A DNA stretch of 64,000 bases from Streptomyces sp. ITFR-21 (lineage in GTDB: Bacteria > Actinomycetota > Actinomycetes > Streptomycetales > Streptomycetaceae), in assembly GCF_031844685.1 (NCBI RefSeq), contig NZ_CP134605.1, positions 4,771,001-4,835,000 on the forward strand. Direction: 5' to 3'. Shown one piece after another: positions 42,257-51,579 of the stretch. The position numbers were made by a program, and so were the translations under genes. The stretch's first letter is position 1. Every line of letters starts with the position of its first letter. A model generated the notes under the pieces. The model was not told where the DNA came from, ran no database searches, and saw only the letters and a program-made list of their open reading frames with translations.

Positions 42257-43764
42257 TTCCCGGTGTCGCCGTCCTCGTCGCCCTTGTCGTCCTTCTCCGG
42301 GGAGCCGGGGTCCGCTTCGGGGGCCGGACCGGATGCTCCGGGGGAGTCCGCGGCGCCGGGGGCGCCGGGGGCTCCGCCACTCGGGCCGCCCTCACCCGCA
42401 GGACCGCTTGCCGCCTCGCCGAGCAGCTTGTCCAGCTCGGAGAAGTCGACCGATTCCCCGTGCACGAACCCGTCCGGGTCGTCCAGATCGGCCGCCGTCG
42501 GCAGCATGTCCGGGTGCGCCCACAGGCCGTCCCGGCCCTCCAGACCGCGGGCGTCGGTCAGCGAGGCCCACAGCCGGGAGGCGTCCCGCAGCCGCCGCGG
42601 CCGCAGCTCCAGGCCGATCAGCGTCGCGAAGGTCTGCTCGGCCGGCCCGCCGGTCGCCCGGCGGCGGCGCAGCATCTCGCGCAGCGCGCCCGCCGACGGG
42701 AGGTGCGGGGCCGCCGCCGTGTGCACCACCGCGTCCACCCAGCCCTCGACCAGCGCCAGCGCCGTCTCCAGCCGGGCCAGCGCGGCCTTCTGCGCCGGGG
42801 TGTCCTCGGGCTGGAACATCCCCTGCTGCAACGCCTCCTGAAGCTGCTCCGGCTGCGACGGGTCGAGCTGCCCGACGGCCTCTTCCAGGCGGGCGGTGTC
42901 GACCTTGATACCCCGGGCGTAGCCCTCGACCGCGCCGAACAGATGCGCCCGCAGCCACGGCACATGCGCGAAGAGCCGCTGGTGGGCGGCCTCGCGCAGC
43001 GCCAGGTAGAGGCGGACCTCCTCCTGCGGGACGCCCAGGCCGTCACCGAAGGCCGCCACGTTCGCCGGCAGCAGCGCCGCCTTGCCGGCCGGACCCAGCG
43101 GCAGACCCACGTCGGTGGAGCCGACCACCTCACCGGCCAGGGTGCCCAGCGCCTGCCCGATCTGCGAGCCGAACATCGCGCCGCCCATGGACCGCATCAT
43201 GCCGAGCAGCGGCCCGGTCATGGCCTGCATCTCCTGCGGCAGTACGTCGCCCATCGCGCCCGCCACCCGTTCGGCGACCGGGTCGACGAGCTCCTTCCAC
43301 ACCGGCAGCGTCGCCTCGACCCACTCCGCGCGGCTCCAGGCCACGGCGGTGTTCGCCCCGGAGGGCAGCGAGGTCACGCCGTCCAGCCACAGGTCGGCCA
43401 GGCGCAGGGCCTCCTGGACCCAGTCCCGGTCCGCGCGGCCCACGCTCACGTCCTTCACCCCGTCGGGGGTGCCCTGCGCAACCGTCTGCCGGGCGATGTC
43501 CTTGGCCATCTCCCAGTTCACCGGACCGCCCTCATAGGAGAGCATCTGGCCGAGCTGCTGGAACGCGGCGCCCAGGTCGTTGGGGTTCAGCGAGCCGAAC
43601 ATCGCCGCGAAGGGGTTGTCGCCGCCGCCGGGGCCGCCGAAGCCGAAGGGACCGGGCGGATTGCCGCCCTGCCCGCCGCCGCCCCGGCCGCCGCCCTGAC
43701 GCTGCTCGTCCCCGTCCCCGGGCTCCTCGGGAGGCACGCCGAATCCGAATGGGATGTCACTCAC
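42253..43764 (-). CDS. DUF2342 zinc-dependent metalloprotease-like protein
   Basis: Encodes 503 aa. The N-terminal 60 residues are Gly/Asn/Pro-rich; about 90-450 form the helical DUF2342 (F420-biosynthesis-associated/putative zinc protease) domain, with the region VRLYLALREAAHQRLFAHVPW at its core; the C-terminal 60 residues are acidic and Gly/Pro-rich. The GTG at 43764 (VSDIPFGFGVPPEEPG) has GAGGAA four bases upstream. It is cytosolic or membrane-associated with no signal peptide. Enzymatic activity has not, to my knowledge, been established. Rv3195 is the remembered homologue. Confidence 0.9.
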   Translation of the reverse strand: MSDIPFGFGVPPEEPGDGDEQRQGGGRGGGGQGGNPPGPFGFGGPGGGDNPFAAMFGSLNPNDLGAAFQQLGQMLSYEGGPVNWEMAKDIARQTVAQGTPDGVKDVSVGRADRDWVQEALRLADLWLDGVTSLPSGANTAVAWSRAEWVEATLPVWKELVDPVAERVAGAMGDVLPQEMQAMTGPLLGMMRSMGGAMFGSQIGQALGTLAGEVVGSTDVGLPLGPAGKAALLPANVAAFGDGLGVPQEEVRLYLALREAAHQRLFAHVPWLRAHLFGAVEGYARGIKVDTARLEEAVGQLDPSQPEQLQEALQQGMFQPEDTPAQKAALARLETALALVEGWVDAVVHTAAAPHLPSAGALREMLRRRRATGGPAEQTFATLIGLELRPRRLRDASRLWASLTDARGLEGRDGLWAHPDMLPTAADLDDPDGFVHGESVDFSELDKLLGEAASGPAGEGGPSGGAPGAPGAADSPGASGPAPEADPGSPEKDDKGDEDGDTGK

Positions 43765-43893
43765 GGGATTCCTCGGCTCTGTGTCGTGATGGGCAGTGTG
43801 GTGTGGACGGTGTGATGGGCCGTACCTCCAGCCTAGACACCTGTCCGGCAGGATGGCGGAGTACGTAACTGAGACAACCGTGGGAGACACCCG

Positions 43894-44997
43894 GTGAGTT
43901 CCCCAGAAGGACACGTTCGCCCAGAGCGGAGCGCAGGCCGGGCCGCCGCGGGACCGGTCGTCGCGATCACCGGTGCGGCCTCCGGCGTCGGCCTCGCGCT
44001 GGCCTTGCGGCTTGTGGCGTCAGACCAGGTCAGGAAGGTCGTGGCGATCGACGAGCGGCGCGGCGAGGTGCCCGGCGCGAGCTGGCGGGTGCTCGACGTC
44101 CGGGACCCGGCGATCGCGGACAAGCTGCGCGGCGCCGACGTGGTGGTCCACCTCGCGCTCGACCTCGACCTGGAGTCCGACGCGAAGGCCCGCACCGCGT
44201 TCAACGTACGCGGCACCCAGACCGTGCTGACCGCGGCCGCCGCGGCCGGTGTGCACCGGGTGGTGCTGTGCACCTCGGCGATGGTCTACGGGGCGCAGGC
44301 CGACAACGACGTGCCGCTCGCCGAGGACGCGCCGCTGCGCGCCACCTCGGAGGCGGGCTTCGTGGACGACCTGCTGGAGATCGAGCGGCTCGGCCGCCGC
44401 GCCCCGCGCGCCCACCCCGGCCTCAACGTGACGGTGCTGCGGCCCGCGATCCTCGTCGGCGGCACCGACACCGCGTTGACCCGCTACTTCGAGTCCCCCC
44501 GGCTGCTGGTGGTGGCCGGCAGCCGGCCCTGCTGGCAGTTCTGCCACGTCCAGGACCTGGTCTCCGCGCTGGAGTACGCGGTGCTGGAGAAGGTCGACGG
44601 CGAGATGGCGGTGGGCTGCGACGGCTGGCTGGAGCAGGAGGAGGTCGAGGAGCTGTCCGGTATCCGCCGGATGGAGCTGCCGGCCGCGATCGCCTTCGGC
44701 GCCGCCTCCCGGCTGCACCGGCTCGGCCTGACCCCCTCGCCGCCCGGCGACCTCGCCTACACCATGCATCCCTGGGTGGTCAGCGGCAGCCGGCTGCACG
44801 AAGCCGGCTGGCGGCCCCGCTGGAACAACGAGGAGGTGCTGGCCGAACTGCTGGAGGAGGTCGCGGGCCGCAACTCCGTGGCCGGCCGCCGCCTCGGCCG
44901 CAAGGACGCCACCGCGCTGGGCGCCGCGGGCGCCACCGTCGCGCTGGTCGGCGCGGCTGCCGCGGTCCGCCGGGCCCGCAGGCGGCGCGGGCTGTGA
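43894..44997 (+). CDS. NAD-dependent epimerase/dehydratase-like SDR
   Basis: Encodes 367 aa. VVAITGAASGVGLALA (about 22-37) is the nucleotide site and STSAMVYGAQ-type sequence (CTSAMVYGA) the active-site strand. The Tyr of YGAQ is present but the usual YxxxK lysine is not evident, so catalysis may differ. HPGLNVTVLRPAILVG and FCHVQDLVSALEYA are extended-SDR motifs. The C-terminus has a hydrophobic segment followed by Arg-rich residues, so it may be membrane-attached. GGGAG lies 7 bases before the GTG. It is divergent from the DUF2342 gene. Confidence 0.88.
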   Translation: MSSPEGHVRPERSAGRAAAGPVVAITGAASGVGLALALRLVASDQVRKVVAIDERRGEVPGASWRVLDVRDPAIADKLRGADVVVHLALDLDLESDAKARTAFNVRGTQTVLTAAAAAGVHRVVLCTSAMVYGAQADNDVPLAEDAPLRATSEAGFVDDLLEIERLGRRAPRAHPGLNVTVLRPAILVGGTDTALTRYFESPRLLVVAGSRPCWQFCHVQDLVSALEYAVLEKVDGEMAVGCDGWLEQEEVEELSGIRRMELPAAIAFGAASRLHRLGLTPSPPGDLAYTMHPWVVSGSRLHEAGWRPRWNNEEVLAELLEEVAGRNSVAGRRLGRKDATALGAAGATVALVGAAAAVRRARRRRGL

Positions 44998-45114
44998 CCG
45001 GCGCGCCGGACCGCCCCGACCGGTCCGGCGCCGGTCCGCGCTCGTCCCGCCGTCCGGCCGGGCGGCAATAGGAGGCCGTTCCGTGTCGCGGGCGCATGAG
45101 GCAGCATGACCGGC

Positions 45115-45639
45115 ATGGCTCAGACGAACGACCCGGGCGACGTCCGCGACCCCAGCGCTTCCCGTGCCCCGGGAGGCTCGGGGCACTCCCGCGTCCCCGC
45201 CGCCTCCGGCCCGCAGTGCCCGATCCGGCTGCTGGCGGTCCGCGACACCCCGCTCTCGGTGGACGAGGTGTTCGCCGCGATAGGCGACGACGGGGCCGGC
45301 GGCAGCACGTTCTTCGTCGGGACGGTACGCGACCACGACGGTCGCCAGGACGCGGCCGTCACCTCCTTGGCCTACACCGCGCACCCCGCCGCCGAGGCGG
45401 AGCTGCGCCGGGTGGCCGAGAAAGTGGCCGCCGACTTCCCGGTACGCGCGCTGGCCGCCGTCCACCGGGTCGGTGAGCTGCGGGTCGGCGACATCGCCGT
45501 GGTCGTCGCGGTGTCCTGCGCCCACCGCGACGAGGCGTTCGCGGCCTGCCGCCGCCTGATCGACGACCTCAAGAGCCAGGTCCCGATCTGGAAGCACCAG
45601 ACCTTCGCCGACGGGGCGGAGGAATGGGTGGGCGTCTGA
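45115..45639 (+). CDS. moaE: Molybdopterin synthase catalytic subunit MoaE
   Basis: Encodes 174 aa. GTVRDHDGR and KSQVPIWKHQTFADG are the MoaE signatures; the lysine of the latter is the catalytic residue that attacks precursor Z with sulfur from MoaD thiocarboxylate. The N-terminal 35 residues are disordered. The start is either this ATG or the one 9 bases upstream. No moaD or other moa gene lies in the window, but MoeZ, which sulfurates MoaD, is encoded 29 kb away. Confidence 0.95.
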   Translation: MAQTNDPGDVRDPSASRAPGGSGHSRVPAASGPQCPIRLLAVRDTPLSVDEVFAAIGDDGAGGSTFFVGTVRDHDGRQDAAVTSLAYTAHPAAEAELRRVAEKVAADFPVRALAAVHRVGELRVGDIAVVVAVSCAHRDEAFAACRRLIDDLKSQVPIWKHQTFADGAEEWVGV

Positions 45640-46121
45640 GGGGGCACCGCGGGGGGCGCGCCCAGAGGTGACCAACGGCGGGGGTGTGGTGCCCCGGGTG
45701 GGTGTCCGGTGGGGGGTGGGGCACCCCACCCGCCGCGGCACCCACTCATGGCACCCCCGCTCCTTGCCGGGCACCCCTCAGCGACCCCAGCGGGCGCCCC
45801 CAGGGCCCCGGTCCTCCCGCCTGACGGCCCCAACCCCCGGCTGGCACCCCCGCACCCCCGCCCGGCCGTCCGCCCACGGCGTCGGGTGAGCGGTGGGGGT
45901 GCCGGCTGCCGCCCGACGCCGGGAACGCTCCGGGCGCCGTCCACCGCCGGGGCGCCCGGGTACCGCTTGCCGGCCCCCCGCGCGCCTCCCGTCTGGGCGG
46001 TTCACCGTCCGTTAGTGGGGTTTCGGTTGCGTGACCCTGCGGCACGGCCGAAGGTTGACCTGTCGGGTGGTTAATCTGCTCATAAGTCTGATTTGGTGCA
46101 TACGGGGTCGGGAGTCTCGCT
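45640..46121. other. Intergenic region with skewed G/C tracts and a less GC-rich promoter-like patch
   Basis: From 45640 to about 45960 there are G-rich then C-rich runs (GGGGTGCC/GGCACCCC) that could fold into a large imperfect stem-loop; no frame on either strand looks coding. From about 46010 the base composition falls, with TTGACC (about 46057) and AT-rich stretches to about 46105, a likely promoter zone for the following membrane protein. A secure -10 cannot be chosen. Confidence 0.4.
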
Positions 46122-46454
46122 GTGGCCGCACTCGTCTGGTTGCTCATCCCCGTGGCCGCGGCCGTCCTCGCGGGGCTGTGGGGCCGCTGGGCCGCCCGCC
46201 GCCGGGTCACCGGCGACGGCGAGTCGCTGGCCGGCTACGAGCGCTTCAGGACCGCGATGGAGGCCGGTCTGGCGCCCGGCGCACCCGACGTCGGGCAGAG
46301 CGCCCTGCGGCGGCCCGTGCGGCCCGTGCCACGCGTGCGGGACGGTTCTCGGCGGCGGCCCGAGCGGGCGGTGCGGGAGAGTGTCCCGCGGGGCGCCGAG
46401 CTGCCCGGGGAGGAGGATTCCCCCCGCGGACCGGTTGTCGGACCGGTCCCGTAG
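46122..46454 (+). CDS. Small single-pass membrane protein
   Basis: Encodes 110 aa. One N-terminal hydrophobic helix (about 3-21, AALVWLLIPVAAAVLAGLW) is followed by an Arg-rich cytosolic tail containing GYERFRTAMEAG. A GTG start lies seven bases after GGGAG. Its stop codon TAG forms the first bases of the -10-like element of the next gene. No domain is recognised. It may work with the Lon-like protease downstream. Confidence 0.75.
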   Translation: MAALVWLLIPVAAAVLAGLWGRWAARRRVTGDGESLAGYERFRTAMEAGLAPGAPDVGQSALRRPVRPVPRVRDGSRRRPERAVRESVPRGAELPGEEDSPRGPVVGPVP

Positions 46455-46457
46455 GGT
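46452..46457 (+). promoter_or_regulatory. -10-like TAGGGT, leaderless start of PDZ protease
   Basis: TAGGGT, 6 bases, then ATG at 46464. It overlaps the preceding stop codon. Confidence 0.45.
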
Positions 46458-46463
46458 CGTCCC

Positions 46464-47540
46464 ATGCCACGCCGCACCGCGACGCTGATCGCCTCGACCC
46501 TGACGCTCATAGTGCTGTTGGGCGTGGCACTGCTCGCACCCGCTCCCTACTCCGAGATGTCACCCGGGCCGACCGTCAACACCCTCGGAGACTACGGCGG
46601 CGACACGGTGATCTCGATCTCCGGCCGGCAGACGTACCCGGCCACCGGCCACCTCAACATGACGACCGTCCGGGTCACCGGCGCCGACTACTCGATGAAC
46701 CTGGTCGAGGGCATGCTCGGCTGGCTCCGGCACGACGACAAGGTCGTCGAGCACGACACGCTCTACCCGCAGGGGCAGACCGCCGAGCAGGCCGACCAGG
46801 AGAACGCCGAGGAGTTCAGCCAGTCCCAGGACAGCGCCAAGGTCGCCGCCCTGGAGGAGCTCAAGATCCCCGTGCCGTCCCGGGTGATCGTCTCGGCGGT
46901 GGTCAAGAGTGGCGCGTCCGAGGGCGCGCTGCACGCCGGGGACGTCATCAAGGCGGTGGACGGCACCGCGATCACCAAGGCGGACCAGGTGGCCACGGCC
47001 GTCACCCGGCACAAGCCCGGCCAGCAGGTGACCTTCACCGTCATCCGGGCCGCCGACGCCAAGAGGAAGTCGACGAAAACGCAGGACGTGCGGATCACCA
47101 CCCGCACGTCGGCCGACGGCGGGCCGACCCGCGCGGTGGTCGGTATCCAGGCCGGGGTCGAGCACATCTTCCCGTTCGCCATCGACATCAAGCTCGCCGA
47201 CGTCGGCGGCCCCAGCGCCGGCATGATGTTCGCCCTCGGCATCGTGGACAAGCTCACCCCCGGCAGCCTGACCGGCGGCAACTTCGTGGCGGGCACCGGG
47301 ACCATCGACGACAGTGGGGCCGTCGGCCCGATCGGCGGCATCGGCCTCAAGACGATCGGCGCCCGCGACAAGGGCGCCCAGTTCTTCCTGACCCCGGCTG
47401 ACAACTGCGAGGAGGCCGCCAAGGACATTCCCGGCGGCCTCACCCTGGTCAAGGTCAAGACGCTGGACGACGCGATGGCGGCCCTCAAGGACATCAAGGC
47501 CGGCGACGACAAGGCACTCCCCAGCTGCTCCAGGAGCTGA
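46464..47540 (+). CDS. PDZ domain-containing Lon-like (S16) membrane protease
   Basis: Encodes 358 aa. A membrane helix (about 8-28) anchors the protein; a PDZ domain (about 130-210) precedes the S16 protease domain. GGPSAGM gives the catalytic Ser251 and GIGLKTIGA the Lys296, at the Lon-like spacing. It resembles Bacillus YlbL and Rv3194c. It should degrade or process membrane or secreted proteins on the outer face. No ATPase domain is present, as expected for this class. Confidence 0.95.
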   Translation: MPRRTATLIASTLTLIVLLGVALLAPAPYSEMSPGPTVNTLGDYGGDTVISISGRQTYPATGHLNMTTVRVTGADYSMNLVEGMLGWLRHDDKVVEHDTLYPQGQTAEQADQENAEEFSQSQDSAKVAALEELKIPVPSRVIVSAVVKSGASEGALHAGDVIKAVDGTAITKADQVATAVTRHKPGQQVTFTVIRAADAKRKSTKTQDVRITTRTSADGGPTRAVVGIQAGVEHIFPFAIDIKLADVGGPSAGMMFALGIVDKLTPGSLTGGNFVAGTGTIDDSGAVGPIGGIGLKTIGARDKGAQFFLTPADNCEEAAKDIPGGLTLVKVKTLDDAMAALKDIKAGDDKALPSCSRS

Positions 47541-47724
47541 ACCCCGCGCCGCACCCCGCGCCGCACCCCAGACGCGACCCGCGCCCGAGCGAGCGCCCCG
47601 CCGAGGACGCCGACCCCCGGCCAGCCGCAGAGGCCGCACAGAGGCCGCGACCCCGTGTCCCGTTCGGCCGCAAAGGCGGCGACCCCCGTGTCCTGCTCGA
47701 CCGCGAAGGCCGCCGCGAGCCACC
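47541..47724. repeat. Intergenic region with imperfect tandem repeat
   Basis: A unit of about 35 bases around CGACCCCGTGTCC...GCCGCAAAGGC (from about 47648) is repeated once with changes to about 47715, preceded by CGCCGCACCCC repeats. It lies between convergent genes; no clean terminator is seen. Confidence 0.45.
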
Positions 47725-48279
47725 TCAGCCCTCGAAGGTCGCCGCCAGCGCCTCCGCCAGCCCCGGCACCAGCTCCGCGCCGGTCAGCACGTCCGACGGT
47801 GAGTCCTTCGCCCGCAGCCGCAGCGCCGACTCGCGGGCGCCGCCCCGCAGCACGCCGACCGTCATCCGCACCTCCTGCCGCTGCGGGTGCGCGGCCACCC
47901 ACGACGCCAGTGAGTCGTCGTCCAGGTCCTCGGGCAGCGAGGTCTCCGCGGACGGCGGCAGCATCAGCCGCTCCACGGTGAGCGCGCAGCCCGCGATCAC
48001 CTCGGGCCACGCGATGGTGGCCAGGAACTCGTCCAGCGGCTGCCCCGGCGGCAGTTCCTCCTGCTCGATCGGGGTCAGGCCGGCGGCGGCGTTGGCCCCC
48101 AGTCCCAGCTGGCGGGCCAGGGCAGGCTCCTGGGCGCGCAGTTGTGCGGTGTCTACGAGGGCGAACAGCCGCGCCGGCTGGTCCCAGCCGAGGCCGGAGG
48201 CGTACGCGTCGATCTCCAGTACGGCCCGGGTCAGCGGGTTCGCGGCAAGGGGGGCGCCGTCGGTGGCGTTGATGGACAT
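47725..48279 (-). CDS. PPA1309-family protein
   Basis: Encodes 184 aa. It is an acidic, soluble protein beginning MSINATDGAPLAANPLTRAV and containing IEQEELPPGQPLDEFLATIAWP, matching the conserved actinobacterial PPA1309 family of unknown function. The ATG at 48279 is chosen because CAGGAT lies 7 bases upstream of it, as in other leaderless genes here; a GTG six bases earlier is possible. It is divergent from the UPF0182 gene. Confidence 0.88.
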   Translation of the reverse strand: MSINATDGAPLAANPLTRAVLEIDAYASGLGWDQPARLFALVDTAQLRAQEPALARQLGLGANAAAGLTPIEQEELPPGQPLDEFLATIAWPEVIAGCALTVERLMLPPSAETSLPEDLDDDSLASWVAAHPQRQEVRMTVGVLRGGARESALRLRAKDSPSDVLTGAELVPGLAEALAATFEG

Positions 48280-48313
48280 GGTCACTATCCTGCCTGTTCC
48301 CCGGCCGGAATCG

Positions 48314-48339
48314 GGAACCGGCCAAAGCGTAGGTAAGTT
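48314..48339 (+). promoter_or_regulatory. Possible sigma-R-like promoter of the UPF0182 gene
   Basis: GGAAC (48314-48318), 18 bases, GTT (48337-48339). The -35 differs by one base from the GGAAT consensus. Confidence 0.4.
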
Positions 48340-48397
48340 TCAGATGTGGGGTCCGACCCGGGACGCCTGCGAACACCGACATTTCGAGGTGCGCACC

Positions 48398-51295
48398 TTG
48401 GTATTCCAGATGCCCGAGCGCGGCGGCGGGCCGACCGTTCCGCGGGCCGGCGCGGGCCGGACCAGCCGCGGCACCCGGACGGTGCTCATCACCATCTGCG
48501 TGCTCGCCGTGCTGATGATCGCGTTCGTGATGCTCGCCGGGTTCTGGACCGACCTGCTCTGGTACCGGTCGGTGCACTTCTCCTCGGTGTTCACCACCAT
48601 GCTGTGGACCAAGATCGTCCTGTTCCTGGTGTTCGGCCTGCTGATGGCCGCCGCGGTGGGGGTGAACATCTATCTGGCCCACCGGCTGCGCCCGCCGCTG
48701 AGCGCGATGTCGGTGGAGCAGCAGAGCCTGGACCGCTACCGGATGGGCATCGCGCCGTACAAGACCCTGGTGCTGCTCGGCGTCTGCGCGGTGGTCGGGC
48801 TGGTCGCCGGCGGATCGGCCGCGGGGCAGTGGCGGCTGTGGCTGCTGACCGCCAACGCCACGCCCTTCCACGTGAAGGACCCGCAGTTCCACAAGGACGT
48901 GTCCTTCTACGCCTTCCACCTGCCGTGGTACCGCTTCCTGCTGGGCTTCGGCTTCGCCGCCGTGGTGCTGTCGCTGATCGCCGCCGCCCTGGTGCACTAC
49001 CTGTACGGGGGCCTGCGCATCACCTCGCCGGGTGGCCGGGCCACCGCCGCCGCCACCGGGCATCTGTCGGTGCTGCTCGGCCTGTTCGTCTCCCTGAAGG
49101 CGGTCGCGTACTGGCTGGACCGCTACGGGCTCGCGGTGAAGCCCAGCGGCCTGAAGTTCGCCGACAACTGGACCGGTCTGCGGTACGTGGACGCGAACGC
49201 GTACCTGCCCGCCAAAACGATCCTGTTCTGCATCGCGGTGATCTGCGCGCTGCTGTTCTTCGCGACGCTGTGGCGGCGCACCTGGTCGCTGCCGGTGATC
49301 GGCCTCGGTCTGATGGTGCTGTCCGCGATCCTGATCGGCGGCCTGTACCCGGCGATCGTGCAGAAGTTCCAGGTGCAGCCCAACGAGGCGGCGAAGGAGG
49401 CGCCGTACATACAGAAGAACATCGACGCCACCCGGGCCGCGTACGGCATCTCCGACAGCCAGGTGTCCGACTACACCGGCAGCAGCAAGGCGGCGGGCCC
49501 GACGCTGCGGAGCGACACCGCCGACGCCGCCTCTATCCGGGTGCTCGACCCCAACGTGGTCTCGCCGACGTTCCAGCAGATGCAGCAGTCCCGCAGCTAC
49601 TACTCCTTCCCGTCCACGCTGGACGTCGACCGGTACACCACCGGCGGCAAGGAGCAGGACACGGTGGTGGGCCTGCGCGAGCTGAACATCAGCGGCGTCC
49701 CGGAGAACAACTGGATCAACGACCACTTCAAGTACACCCACGGCTACGGCATCGTGGCGGCCAAGGGCACCGAGGTCACCGGCAACGACCCGGCCGGCAA
49801 CGACCCCACCGGGCAGCCCGTCTACACCGAGCAGGACCTGCCGACCACCGGCAGCCTCGGCGGCTACGAGCAGCGGATCTACTTCGGCGAGCAGACCACG
49901 CAGTACTCGATCGTCGGCGGCCCCACCAAGGAGCTCGACTTCGCCGACAAGACCGGCGAGCGGTCGACCGCCTACCACGGCAAGGGCGGTGTCAGCCTCA
50001 GCAACCCGCTCACCCGGGCCGCCTACGCGGTGTCCTTCGGCGAGCCGCAGATCCTCTACTCCGGCGCCATAGGCCACGGTTCGAAGATCCTCTACAACAG
50101 GACCCCCAAGGACCGGGTGGAGGCGGTCGCGCCCTGGCTGACCATCGACGGGGACCCGTATCCCGCGGTGACCGACGGGCGGGTGCAGTGGATCGTGGAC
50201 GCGTACACCACCACCAACGGGTATCCGTACGCCTCCAGGACCACGCTCGGCGACACCACCGCGGACTCCCTGACCGACGACCAGCGCTCGGTGGTCGCGC
50301 AGCAGAACAAGGTCAACTACATCCGCAACTCGGTGAAGGCGACCGTGGACGCCTACGACGGCACGGTCAGGCTGTACCAGTGGGACACCGAGGACCCGGT
50401 GCTCAAGACCTGGATGAAGGCGTTCCCGCACACCGTGCTGCCCAAGTCGGCGATCCCGGCCGACCTGCTGGCCCATCTGCGGTACCCGCAGGACCTGTTC
50501 AAGGTGCAGCGGCAGCTGCTGACGAAGTACCACGTCACCAAGGCCGCGCAGATCTACAGCGGCAGCGAGGTGTGGCAGGTCCCCGACGACCCGGCGTCGA
50601 AGTCCGGCAAGGCGGTGCCGCCGTACTACCTGAGCCTGGAGATGCCCGGCCGGAGCGGCCGGGAGTTCTCGCTCACCTCGACGTTCACCCCCAGCGACCG
50701 CGGCAACCTGGCGGCCTTCGTCGCGGTGGACGCCGACGCCACCAGTCCCGACTACGGCACGATGCGGCTGCTGAAACTGCCCACCGACGCGCCCGTGGAC
50801 GGGCCGCAGCTGGTGCAGAGCAAGTTCAACTCCGACTTCGCGCAGCAGATCACGCTGCTGCGCGGCAAGGACTCCACCATCGAGTACGGCAACCTGCTCA
50901 CCCTGCCGCTGGACGGGGGACTGCTGTACGTGGAGCCGGTGTACGTGCGCGGCGCGGACACCAACTACCCGCTGATGAAGAAGGTGTTCGTCAACTTCGA
51001 CGGCAAGATGGCGATGGAGGACACCCTCGGCGAGGCGCTGGACGCCGTCTTCGGCGCCGGCCCGCCCGCCGGCACCGGCGGCGGGACGGCGGCCGACCCA
51101 CCGACCCCGTCCCCGCCGCCGTCGTCCGCCGGTTCCGGGAGCGCGCTGCGGGATGCGCTGAGCCGGGCCCAGCAGGCGTACGACGACGGGCAGCGGGCGC
51201 TGAAGGACGGCGACTGGGCGACGTACGGCGAGGCGCAGAAGCGGTTGGCAGCCGCCCTGGAGGACGCTCAGGAGGCCGAGACGAAGTCGGGCTGA
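48398..51295 (+). CDS. UPF0182-family large membrane protein
   Basis: Encodes 965 aa. About seven membrane helices occupy residues 25-330 (for example TVLITICVLAVLMIAFVMLA), then a large extracytoplasmic domain covers about 340-880, and a Pro/Ser-rich linker leads to a C-terminal helical segment with AQQAYDDGQRALKDGDW. The family is widespread in actinobacteria and cyanobacteria; no function is established. A TTG start at 48398 is preferred because GAGG lies eight bases upstream; the ATG at 48410 (MPERGGG) is the alternative. A tRNA gene follows 43 bases after the stop. Confidence 0.93.
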   Translation: MVFQMPERGGGPTVPRAGAGRTSRGTRTVLITICVLAVLMIAFVMLAGFWTDLLWYRSVHFSSVFTTMLWTKIVLFLVFGLLMAAAVGVNIYLAHRLRPPLSAMSVEQQSLDRYRMGIAPYKTLVLLGVCAVVGLVAGGSAAGQWRLWLLTANATPFHVKDPQFHKDVSFYAFHLPWYRFLLGFGFAAVVLSLIAAALVHYLYGGLRITSPGGRATAAATGHLSVLLGLFVSLKAVAYWLDRYGLAVKPSGLKFADNWTGLRYVDANAYLPAKTILFCIAVICALLFFATLWRRTWSLPVIGLGLMVLSAILIGGLYPAIVQKFQVQPNEAAKEAPYIQKNIDATRAAYGISDSQVSDYTGSSKAAGPTLRSDTADAASIRVLDPNVVSPTFQQMQQSRSYYSFPSTLDVDRYTTGGKEQDTVVGLRELNISGVPENNWINDHFKYTHGYGIVAAKGTEVTGNDPAGNDPTGQPVYTEQDLPTTGSLGGYEQRIYFGEQTTQYSIVGGPTKELDFADKTGERSTAYHGKGGVSLSNPLTRAAYAVSFGEPQILYSGAIGHGSKILYNRTPKDRVEAVAPWLTIDGDPYPAVTDGRVQWIVDAYTTTNGYPYASRTTLGDTTADSLTDDQRSVVAQQNKVNYIRNSVKATVDAYDGTVRLYQWDTEDPVLKTWMKAFPHTVLPKSAIPADLLAHLRYPQDLFKVQRQLLTKYHVTKAAQIYSGSEVWQVPDDPASKSGKAVPPYYLSLEMPGRSGREFSLTSTFTPSDRGNLAAFVAVDADATSPDYGTMRLLKLPTDAPVDGPQLVQSKFNSDFAQQITLLRGKDSTIEYGNLLTLPLDGGLLYVEPVYVRGADTNYPLMKKVFVNFDGKMAMEDTLGEALDAVFGAGPPAGTGGGTAADPPTPSPPPSSAGSGSALRDALSRAQQAYDDGQRALKDGDWATYGEAQKRLAAALEDAQEAETKSG

Positions 51296-51318
51296 ACGGG
51301 TGAGATCCCGCGTCGTGG

Positions 51319-51324
51319 TACGGT
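51319..51324 (+). promoter_or_regulatory. -10 of first initiator tRNA gene
   Basis: TACGGT lies 13 bases before the tRNA, at the same offset as TAAGGT of the second copy. The matching -35 position is poor. Confidence 0.45.
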
Positions 51325-51337
51325 TGGGACACAACGG

Positions 51338-51411
51338 CGCGGGGTGGAGCAGCTCGGTAGCTCGCTGGGCTCATAACCCAGAGGTCGCAGGTTCAAATCC
51401 TGTCCCCGCTA
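51338..51411 (+). tRNA. tRNA-fMet (CAT), copy 1, CCA not encoded
   Basis: 74 bases fold as a cloverleaf with a 7-base acceptor, anticodon loop CTCATAA and GTTCAAATC T-loop. Position 1 (C) does not pair with position 72 (T), and the anticodon stem ends in three G-C pairs: the hallmarks of the initiator. The bases after position 73 are CTG, so CCA must be added by enzyme. Confidence 0.95.
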
Positions 51412-51417
51412 CTGCAA

Positions 51418-51453
51418 GAAGAGGCCCGAAGTCAATAGACTTCGGGCCTCTTC
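51418..51453. terminator. Terminator of tRNA copy 1
   Basis: Perfect 16-bp arms (51418-51433, 51438-51453) with an AATA loop just after the tRNA. Confidence 0.9.
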
Positions 51454-51579
51454 ACTTGTATGGGGGATATCGCACGTCACGCGTTTGGTGTGACGCCTTA
51501 TCGGGAAGTCGACAAAACGCTGAAGAGACCGTGCGGGTTGCGGTATACCAGGTGTACGCCGGTACCGGGTGGTGCGACG

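Noticed and set aside
45746..46210. Open frames in the moaE to small-membrane-protein gap
   Set aside because: Both strands give only Pro/Arg/Gly/Thr low-complexity products; no ribosome site or conserved motif, so the stretch is left as intergenic.
46763..51334. A 1523-codon open frame on the minus strand
   Set aside because: It is wholly antisense to the PDZ protease and UPF0182 genes, both with clear domains; Gln/Val/Arg/Gly-rich shadow composition.
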